Positions 1 to 5,464 of a stretch of DNA of 7,441 nucleotides are shown piece after piece; position 1 is the first letter of the stretch; each line of letters starts with the position of its first letter. The notes below the pieces were generated by a model. The model saw nothing but the letters and a program-made list of their open reading frames with translations, was not told the DNA's origin and did not search any database. Source of the stretch: an uncultured Porphyromonadaceae bacterium (GTDB lineage: Bacteria > Bacteroidota > Bacteroidia > Bacteroidales > Muribaculaceae); assembly GCA_902475285.1 (NCBI GenBank), contig CABRZA010000124.1, positions 1-7,441 of the forward strand. Direction: 5' to 3'. A program made the translations under genes and the position numbers.

Positions 1-291
1 CACTCCCTCAGATTGGTATCGAACATTCTGGTGCTCATTGCAATCATCCTGATTTGCAATTATATGTACACCCGCAATATCAAAACGCCAAACTGTCCGC
101 CGCTACTGTTGGCGCTGTCGTTCGACATCTATCTGACGCACAACAAACTCCTGGTGCTTATCGAGCATCTTAATTTCACCGTCATTATGCCGGTTTTCCT
201 TTTAATTTCCATTGGGTGCGCATTCGTCTTTCATATCCTGCGCACATCATTGACGACACGCATACCCGGCATATCTACGCTTTCGCGGTAA
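1..291 (+). CDS. Acyltransferase 3 family membrane protein, C-terminal fragment
   Basis: This is the 3' end of a gene that starts left of the window: the frame is open from base 1 (His-Ser-Leu-Arg) and stops with TAA at 289-291, giving 96 visible residues. They hold about three hydrophobic membrane segments. The segment containing LSFDIYLTHNKLL matches the late-helix pattern of acyltransferase 3 (OafA/NodX-type) proteins, where a Ser-x-x-IYL-x-H motif precedes the last helices. Known members move acyl groups, often acetyl or succinyl, onto surface sugars at the inner membrane, so a role in modifying a cell-surface polysaccharide is an inference. The catalytic N-terminal part is outside the window. 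A TTG at 13 could serve as a start but is more likely an internal Leu. GC content is about 46% over the first 180 bases, well below the genes downstream, which suggests accessory or transferred DNA. Another polytopic surface-polysaccharide protein is possible. Confidence 0.62.
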   Translation, partial: HSLRLVSNILVLIAIILICNYMYTRNIKTPNCPPLLLALSFDIYLTHNKLLVLIEHLNFTVIMPVFLLISIGCAFVFHILRTSLTTRIPGISTLSR

Positions 292-335
292 CAGGCCGCT
301 TATCGGCATCCTGGCGCAGAAGTATGCATCTCGTC

Positions 336-388
336 GGTCTTCCAAGTGTCCCGGTTTTCAGTCTATGGCATGGGCCTGGGTGAAGACC
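336..388 (+). repeat. Inverted repeat GGTCTTC / GAAGACC
   Basis: A perfect 7-base inverted repeat has arms at 336-342 and 382-388, separated by 39 bases. The distance is short for an invertible promoter and long for a terminator. In RNA it could form a stem enclosing a secondary structure. Chance occurrence cannot be excluded at 7 bases. Confidence 0.35.
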
Positions 389-398
389 AATATTCCAC

Positions 399-426
399 AA
401 TGTGGCCAACGACAGGGGGCCACATT
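399..426 (+). repeat. Inverted repeat AATGTGGCC / GGCCACATT (hairpin)
   Basis: Perfect 9-base arms at 399-407 and 418-426 enclose a 10-base loop, so the transcript could form a stable hairpin. The left arm also overlaps a second small palindrome, CCACA-A-TGTGG at 395-405, so two mutually exclusive foldings exist. No T-run follows, so it is not a canonical intrinsic terminator. It may be a terminator or attenuator for the upstream acyltransferase gene, or a protein-binding site. Confidence 0.5.
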
Positions 427-446
427 CCGCAGTTCCCGAATCAGGA

Positions 447-454
447 TATATTTG
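447..454 (+). promoter_or_regulatory. Possible Bacteroidetes -7 motif TATATTTG
   Basis: This is an exact match to the Bacteroidetes primary-sigma -7 consensus TAnnTTTG. No TTTG box is seen 19-21 bases upstream. Transcription would start near 461, leaving only about 9 bases before the ATG at 470. It would serve the longer 470 start or a longer leader for the 608 start. Confidence 0.35.
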
Positions 455-496
455 GAAAACAAGGAATGAATGGCTGACAATGCAACAGCGGTTAGC

Positions 497-510
497 GCAA
501 CGGCCGTTGC
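497..510. promoter_or_regulatory. Perfect 14-base palindrome GCAACGGCCGTTGC
   Basis: The 14 bases read identically on both strands. It lies about 50 bases upstream of the TTTG box at 559-562. As DNA it could be an operator for a dimeric regulator. As RNA it gives a 5-base-pair stem with a GGCC loop, followed by the AT-rich stretch ATTATTATCTCATTATC, which is weakly terminator-like. If translation starts at 470, the palindrome is coding and may be incidental. Confidence 0.35.
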
Positions 511-558
511 ATTATTATCTCATTATCGGCGGCTGTTGGGCGGTTTTTGGGGCGTTTC

Positions 559-590
559 TTTGGCAGTGCGCAAAAAAATGACTAATTTTG
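559..590 (+). promoter_or_regulatory. Bacteroidetes-type promoter, TTTG-N20-TAATTTTG
   Basis: A -33 box TTTG at 559-562 and an exact -7 box TAATTTTG (TAnnTTTG) at 583-590 are separated by 20 bases, close to the spacing described for Bacteroides promoters. The predicted transcription start is near 597, about 11 bases before the ATG at 608. It is the best promoter in the window and argues that the first complete gene starts at 608. It may drive the four-gene run. Confidence 0.55.
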
Positions 591-607
591 CGGACATAAA
601 CGCAGTT

Positions 608-2365
608 ATGGCTCAGATTCAATTATATGTCACCAAGACACAGCGCGGCTACAAGCATCTGCTGAGCATCAATCCCACCGATGAGGTGATGCGTTGCATC
701 AACGACCTCACGCCCACGCTCCAGCCCTTGCACTACGATGCCGCTGCGGCGCCGTGGCTCTATGTATCGACCAACATAGAGCGTGGCTTGCTGCTGAGCA
801 TAATACGCCCCATCGCGGGCGACCGTCACGATCATTATGCCGTCACGGTGTTCTTCCCGGAGGGCATGCATAACACCGTCGACAGCTTCAACCGCATCAT
901 CGACGGCGCGCGCAATCTTATTGCCGCCGGCGGCGACCCTCGTCATGAGGATGTGGCCGACATGCGCACCCTCCTGTCGGCCGACTACCAGCTGGACAAA
1001 TCGCAGCCCCGCCACTTCATATCCACGGGCCACAACTACGGCTATGCCCGCTACGGCAGCCAGGGCGCTCCCTCGATTTCCGACTACGCGCGCCAGAGCT
1101 TCTACCAGCCGGGCTACTCGTCGTATGCCGGCATCGTGCTTTTCAACCCCCAGGAGGGCGTATCGGCAGCCTCGCACGTGTCCGACCTCACGAAGTATCC
1201 TCTTGAAGAAGTAGTGCGCGTGAATCCGCCCACAAAACGTCCGCGCGGCTTCATGCCGACGCTCGGACGGCGTCCATTCGACACTCCCATGCTCGCCGGA
1301 AAGGGACAGACACTGACGATTGAATGGCGCCGCAGCGGCTTCGAGGCCGTGCACCAGGAATTTACCGTGACCGGCGACGGCGCTGTGCCCGAAGCTCCGG
1401 AAGTGGGCACGGCACGACGGATGATAACACCGTCGAGCTTCTTCATAACCGAACAGGGGTCGCACCGCACAATCGGAAACTACTACATTCTTGTTAACGG
1501 TGTGGAAATCGACGGCCCGAAGGTCTTCACCTACGACGAGCTTCTCAACGCCCGTGTGGAGATAAGCTCGCCGGGCTACTTCGCCTACAAAGGCACCATC
1601 GACCTGGCCACCACCACGCAGGCGCTGGTGCAGATGAAGGTGCTCCACAAGACTTACCGCTTCGACCTTCCCCTCGAGCTCGACGAGGCGATGGAGCCCA
1701 TACGCATCTATCTCAAAACCAAGGACGAGGTGAAGCGCAGCCCCATAAAGGGCTACCGCGTGGTCGACGACGAAATCATCGAGGGCACCGGCGTGGCAAA
1801 CCGCCTCGAGTACGAAGGCACGCACGCCAAGCCCTACTACCGCCTCTACCCGCTTGTGGCCGGTGTGGCGCTCCTCATAGGCCTCTTCCTGGGATGGCTC
1901 GCCTTCAGCGGCGACAACAACTCCCCCCGGGCCGTGCCCGAGGCTCCCGCAGCCATAGCCGCCCCCGCCGACGAAGCGCAGACCCAGCCTGCGCCCGTGG
2001 CCGCCGAGGCGCCCGCCGAAGCGCCCGTGGCCGATACACCCGAAGTGGCCGCCACCAGTGCCGACGCCGTGGCCCAGGCCGTGGAATACCTCGACCGGAA
2101 CCGCGAATGGAGCCGCACGGCCATGGAAGCCATGCCGTCGCTCAGAGGCCTTTTCGACGACATAAACAACTACAACCGCGAGCGCCTGCTCACCTACTGG
2201 CGGCCTCTGCTTGGGGCGTCGAAGAATTTCGAAGCCGTGGCACGCGCCGTCGAGGGGTCGACCTTCAAGCGCGACCCGCGCACCGGCGACCACACCCCCA
2301 CCTTCGTTCCCGAGGGCACCGACGCCATCAACTGGCGGTCGTATACCTTTTGGGTAGACCCATGA
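608..2365 (+). CDS. Single-pass membrane protein of unknown function
   Basis: I do not recognise a characterised family. With the ATG at 608 the protein has 585 residues. Residues 1 to about 190 form a globular N-terminal domain starting MAQIQLYVTKTQRGYKHLLS. Residues 232-256 look like beta strands. Residues 290-346 resemble a PEGA-type beta domain (a VNGVEIDG turn, a strand, then an SPGY motif). A strong membrane helix lies at about 416-433, followed by a Pro/Ala/Glu-rich linker to about 490 and a C-terminal domain rich in aromatic and charged residues. Basic residues before the helix and acidic ones after it suggest that the N-terminal part is cytoplasmic and the C-terminal part periplasmic. 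The frame is open from an ATG at 470 (631 residues), but the extra 46 residues have different codon use and contain the best promoter; 578 is a third option. The N-terminus is faintly like the GYxxLL start of GTPase-associated (GAP1-N) proteins, which I could not confirm. The GH31 gene follows after 65 bases. Confidence 0.7.
   Translation: MAQIQLYVTKTQRGYKHLLSINPTDEVMRCINDLTPTLQPLHYDAAAAPWLYVSTNIERGLLLSIIRPIAGDRHDHYAVTVFFPEGMHNTVDSFNRIIDGARNLIAAGGDPRHEDVADMRTLLSADYQLDKSQPRHFISTGHNYGYARYGSQGAPSISDYARQSFYQPGYSSYAGIVLFNPQEGVSAASHVSDLTKYPLEEVVRVNPPTKRPRGFMPTLGRRPFDTPMLAGKGQTLTIEWRRSGFEAVHQEFTVTGDGAVPEAPEVGTARRMITPSSFFITEQGSHRTIGNYYILVNGVEIDGPKVFTYDELLNARVEISSPGYFAYKGTIDLATTTQALVQMKVLHKTYRFDLPLELDEAMEPIRIYLKTKDEVKRSPIKGYRVVDDEIIEGTGVANRLEYEGTHAKPYYRLYPLVAGVALLIGLFLGWLAFSGDNNSPRAVPEAPAAIAAPADEAQTQPAPVAAEAPAEAPVADTPEVAATSADAVAQAVEYLDRNREWSRTAMEAMPSLRGLFDDINNYNRERLLTYWRPLLGASKNFEAVARAVEGSTFKRDPRTGDHTPTFVPEGTDAINWRSYTFWVDP
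1991..2033 (+). repeat. Short direct repeat in the Pro/Ala-rich linker
   Basis: The 13-mer GCGCCCGTGGCCG occurs at 1991-2003 and again at 2021-2033, exactly 30 bases (10 codons) apart, with GCGCCCGCCGAA-like units between. It encodes the APVAAEAPAEAPVAD linker just after the membrane helix. The in-frame repeat suggests that the linker grows and shrinks by slippage or recombination and acts as a flexible spacer. Confidence 0.6.
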
Positions 2366-2430
2366 AGCCATAGAGGCACGGTGCAGCCGCAATAGTCGCC
2401 GGGCCACACATCATACATAAGCCACACACC

Positions 2431-4824
2431 ATGAACCGATTCCATCTCCTTGCCGCCGCGACAATCTTTATTGCCGTGCCGGCGGTCGCACAAACATCGA
2501 TAAGCTCTGTCGGCGCCGACGGGCGCACCACCACGGCCACCGCAGTAACTCCTTATATCATACGCGTGGATAACTGCGCCGCCGGCGAGAATGCCGCCGA
2601 GGCGCAAAGCGTGCTCAGTCTCACACCGATGGCCGACGCCGCCCATCTCTCGGCCGCGGGGACGAGCTTCACCACCACGGCCGGCATAACGGCGAAAATC
2701 GACAGCGACGGCTCGCTGAGCATCTCGTCGCCGGCGCGCGGCACCACTATCGTCGACAGCGGCGCCCGCCGTATGGCCGACGGCAAGACATCGATAGCCC
2801 TTGCCACCTCAGCCAGGGGCTCCTACTACGGTGCCGGCGAACGCGGCCACAAGTTCAACCTCCGGGGCGACACGCTGACGATGTACAACCGACAGAACTA
2901 CGGCTATACCGGCAACGACCCGCGCATAAGCCAGATGAACATAACCATGCCGCTCTTCCTGGCGTCGGAGGGCTTCGCAATAGTGTTCGACGACTATGCC
3001 GCCGCCACCATGGCGCTCACCGACCCCATAGTGTACACCACCGAGAGCCGCAAGCCCGTGACATACTACTACATAGGCGGTTGCGACAATCTGGCCGACC
3101 TCACCGAGCAGCTCACCGAGCTCACCGGCCGCCAGCCCATGCCTCCGCTGTGGTCGCTGGGCTACATCACATCGAAGTACGGCTACCGCACGCAGGCCGA
3201 GACCACGGGAGTAATCGACACCCTCCGCACGCAGGGTTACCCTGTCGACGGCATCGTGCTCGACCTCTACTGGTACGGCAAGGAGGAGGATATGGGACGC
3301 CTTGCCTGGGACCCCGAACAGTGGCCCGACCACAAGGGCATGCTCCGCAGCCTCGACAGCCTGGGCGTGAAGGTGGTGGCCATATCGCAGCCATACGTTC
3401 TGCGCAACGGCCGTGGCGTAGACAACTACAACAACCTGACGCCCAAGGACATATTCGTGGCCGACAGCACCGGAGGCCCGCAGGAGGTGAAGATCTGGGT
3501 GGGTGAAGGCGCTATGTTCGACGTGTCGAACCCCGCCACGCGCCGCTGGCTCGCCGACCGCTACGAGGCCCTCACCGACGAGGGCATGGGCGGTTGGTGG
3601 GGCGACCTTGGCGAGCCCGAGGTGCACCCCGAGAGCGGCCTGCACCACAACGGCCTGACGGCCCGCGAATACCACAACAAGTACGGCAACGACTGGAGCA
3701 GCATCATAAGCGAGCTCTACGCCGAGAAGTATCCCGACCGTCGCCTGATGACGCTCATGCGCGGCGGCACGACGGGTCTGCAGCGTCACTCGGTATTCCC
3801 GTGGTCGACCGACGTGTCGCGTTCGTGGGGCGGCCTGGAACCGCAGATACGCATCATGCTCAACTCGGGCCTGAGCGGTTTGGGCTACATGAGCTCCGAC
3901 CTCGGCGGCTTCGCCGTCGACCCCAAGCACGCCTACATGCCCGAGCTTTACCGCCGCTGGGTGCATGCGGGCCTGTTCACGCCCGTGTTCCGCACGCACG
4001 CCACCCGCTACGCCGAGCCCTACCACTACCCCGACATGGCCGACGACATGCTGGCCATCGTGAAGGAACGCTACCGCTGGCTGCCCTACAACTACACGCT
4101 GGCCTATGAGAACGCGCGCTACGGCTGGCCGCTGGTGCGCCCTCTGGGCTTTGCCGACGGCACAACGGCGCAGTACGACGCCGTGCCTCACGAATACCTC
4201 TGGGGCGCCGATGTGCTTGTGGCGCCCATCGTGACGCCCGACACCGAGAGCCGCGAGGTGCGTTTCCCCGCCGGCAGCGAGTGGATTGACTTCAACAATC
4301 CGCGGCAGCGCTTCGAGGGCGGCTCGCTTGTGGACTACAACGCCGGGCTCGGCCTGCCGCTCTTCGTTCGCGAGGGCGCCATCATACCGCTTTGCGACAC
4401 GCCGATGCAGAATACGGGCGACTACAAGGCCGACAACTTCACGATTTATTATTTCGCGTCGGAGAACGTGAACAGCAAGTATACCCTCTACGACGACAAC
4501 CGCCTCACCCGCACTACATTGGCCGACGGCACATACCGCCTGCTGAACATCTTCGGCTCCCTCAACGAGGGCAAGCTCGTGGTGGACATCGCCGCTCAGG
4601 GCGGCTACGAGGGCGCTCCCGACGTGGCCGAGCTGACATTCGTGGTTGAGATGCCCGCAGGTTACGCCGACGGCAAAGTGCGCGTTGACGTGCGCAACAA
4701 CCGCGAGCGCAGCCGCTACAACGCCATCGTGGACAACGGCAGCCTCACGGTGCCCGTTACCTTCCACTTCGACGACAAAGCAACGGCCAAGATAGAAATC
4801 GACATTCACAAACTCAAACAATAA
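2431..4824 (+). CDS. Secreted GH31 alpha-glucosidase / 4-alpha-glucosyltransferase (Agd31B-like)
   Basis: This 797-residue glycoside hydrolase family 31 protein acts on alpha-glucosidic bonds with retention of configuration. A Sec signal peptide is clear (MNRFHLLAAATIFIAVPAVA, likely cut after Ala20), with no lipobox cysteine, so the enzyme is probably periplasmic. An N-terminal beta-sandwich spans roughly 22-210, then a TIM barrel from about 230, then C-terminal beta domains. The barrel carries GIVLDLYWYG, the GWWGDLGEPEVHP block with the expected nucleophile Asp392, the STDVSRSWGG block with the expected acid/base Asp461, and the FRTHA motif with Arg521 and His523. The WWGDLGEPE form and the 69-residue gap between the two Asp residues resemble Cellvibrio Agd31B, an alpha-1,4-transglucosylase (412/480 from memory). 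Transfer rather than simple hydrolysis is therefore plausible. No PA14 insert is evident. The gene follows the unknown membrane protein gene by 65 bases and precedes ribE by 9. I see no SusC/SusD partners. Confidence 0.93.
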   Translation: MNRFHLLAAATIFIAVPAVAQTSISSVGADGRTTTATAVTPYIIRVDNCAAGENAAEAQSVLSLTPMADAAHLSAAGTSFTTTAGITAKIDSDGSLSISSPARGTTIVDSGARRMADGKTSIALATSARGSYYGAGERGHKFNLRGDTLTMYNRQNYGYTGNDPRISQMNITMPLFLASEGFAIVFDDYAAATMALTDPIVYTTESRKPVTYYYIGGCDNLADLTEQLTELTGRQPMPPLWSLGYITSKYGYRTQAETTGVIDTLRTQGYPVDGIVLDLYWYGKEEDMGRLAWDPEQWPDHKGMLRSLDSLGVKVVAISQPYVLRNGRGVDNYNNLTPKDIFVADSTGGPQEVKIWVGEGAMFDVSNPATRRWLADRYEALTDEGMGGWWGDLGEPEVHPESGLHHNGLTAREYHNKYGNDWSSIISELYAEKYPDRRLMTLMRGGTTGLQRHSVFPWSTDVSRSWGGLEPQIRIMLNSGLSGLGYMSSDLGGFAVDPKHAYMPELYRRWVHAGLFTPVFRTHATRYAEPYHYPDMADDMLAIVKERYRWLPYNYTLAYENARYGWPLVRPLGFADGTTAQYDAVPHEYLWGADVLVAPIVTPDTESREVRFPAGSEWIDFNNPRQRFEGGSLVDYNAGLGLPLFVREGAIIPLCDTPMQNTGDYKADNFTIYYFASENVNSKYTLYDDNRLTRTTLADGTYRLLNIFGSLNEGKLVVDIAAQGGYEGAPDVAELTFVVEMPAGYADGKVRVDVRNNRERSRYNAIVDNGSLTVPVTFHFDDKATAKIEIDIHKLKQ

Positions 4825-4833
4825 TCGCTCCCC

Positions 4834-5445
4834 ATGTTCTCAGGAATAGTTGAAGAGGCCGCCACCGTGACGGCCGTAAGCCCGAAAGCCGGCAACATCG
4901 ACATAACGGTGCGCTGCTCCTTCGCCGACGAGCTGCACATCGACCAGTCGGTGGCACACAACGGCGTGTGCCTCACCGTGGTAGCACTTGGCGGCGACGG
5001 CACATACACCGTAACGGCCGTGGCCGAAACCCTCGACCGCTCGAACCTCGGGCTTCTGCGTGCGGGCGACCTTGTGAACCTCGAGCGCTCGATGCTGATG
5101 AACGGACGCCTCGACGGACATATCGTGCAGGGCCACGTCGACACCACGGCCATGTGCACCAAGGTGGAGGACGCCGACGGCAGCCGCTACTTCACGTTCG
5201 AATACAAGGTCGACGAAGCCATGGCGCGCCAGGGCTACGTGACGGTGGAGAAGGGGTCGGTGACGGTGAACGGCGTGAGCCTCACGGTGTGCGACAGCCG
5301 CCCGGGGTCGTTCCGCGTGGCCATCATCCCCTTCACCCTCGAGCACACCAACTTCCGCGCCATCGAGGAGGGTACGAGGGTCAACATCGAGTTCGACATC
5401 ATCGGCAAATACATAGCGCGCCTGGCCAACCCGCTGCAAGGCTGA
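4834..5445 (+). CDS. ribE: Riboflavin synthase, alpha chain
   Basis: This enzyme catalyses the last step of riboflavin synthesis: two 6,7-dimethyl-8-ribityllumazine molecules exchange a four-carbon unit to give riboflavin and a pyrimidinedione. It is cytoplasmic and usually a homotrimer. The 203-residue length is typical. Two lumazine-binding repeats are visible. The first starts with the hallmark MFSGIVEE and has NGVCLTV at 43-49; the second has NGVSLTV at 146-152. The repeats meet near the conserved GHIVQGHVD segment (His96 and His101), and IPFTLEHTNF at about 165-174 is also conserved. No key residue appears missing. The start is fixed by the MFSGIVEE motif. The gene begins 9 bases after the GH31 stop and ends 19 bases before the DUF2851 gene, so it is very likely cotranscribed with both. 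There is no room for an FMN riboswitch directly upstream, and no other rib gene is in the window. Confidence 0.96.
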   Translation: MFSGIVEEAATVTAVSPKAGNIDITVRCSFADELHIDQSVAHNGVCLTVVALGGDGTYTVTAVAETLDRSNLGLLRAGDLVNLERSMLMNGRLDGHIVQGHVDTTAMCTKVEDADGSRYFTFEYKVDEAMARQGYVTVEKGSVTVNGVSLTVCDSRPGSFRVAIIPFTLEHTNFRAIEEGTRVNIEFDIIGKYIARLANPLQG

Positions 5446-5464
5446 CGCGCCGGGCGGCCGGACT

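Larger units (their letters stand above)
292..607 (+). other. Intergenic leader region, 316 bases, structured
   Basis: This is the gap between the acyltransferase stop and the preferred start of the next gene. It holds two inverted repeats (336-388 and 399-426), a perfect palindrome (497-510), two TAnnTTTG promoter motifs (447-454 and 583-590) and a 34-codon ORF at 365-469 that resembles nothing I recognise. If the next gene instead starts at 470, its first 46 codons lie in this stretch. I see no tRNA, riboswitch or transposon end here. Confidence 0.6.

Noticed and set aside
292..313. Terminator just after the acyltransferase stop
   Set aside because: Only a 4-base-pair stem (GCCG/CGGC at 295-298 and 304-307) with no T-run follows; too weak to call.
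336..388. Invertible promoter (phase-variation switch)
   Set aside because: The arms are only 7 bases and enclose 39 bases without a promoter, and no recombinase gene is in the window.
2343..2352. Promoter for the GH31 gene (TACCTTTTG)
   Set aside because: The TA and TTTG parts are separated by three bases instead of two, and no -33 box is clear.
623..2407. 594-codon antisense open frame opposite the unknown membrane protein
   Set aside because: It is rich in Gly, Val, His, Arg and Ala with no recognisable domain, and it mirrors a GC-rich coding frame on the other strand. Codon bias explains the lack of stops.
2366..2430. Separate regulatory element between the membrane protein and GH31 genes
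   Set aside because: No TAnnTTTG motif, strong hairpin or palindrome is visible in these 65 bases.
2809..4821. 670-codon antisense open frame opposite the GH31 gene
   Set aside because: The plus strand has an unmistakable GH31 enzyme. The antisense translation is low-complexity, His/Val/Ala/Gly-rich, and typical of a high-GC shadow frame.
4825..4833. FMN riboswitch upstream of ribE
   Set aside because: The gap to the GH31 stop is only 9 bases, so there is no room for the structure.
4840..5439. Antisense open frame nearly the full length of ribE
   Set aside because: It is a shadow of a well-identified gene in a GC-biased genome, with no motif of its own.
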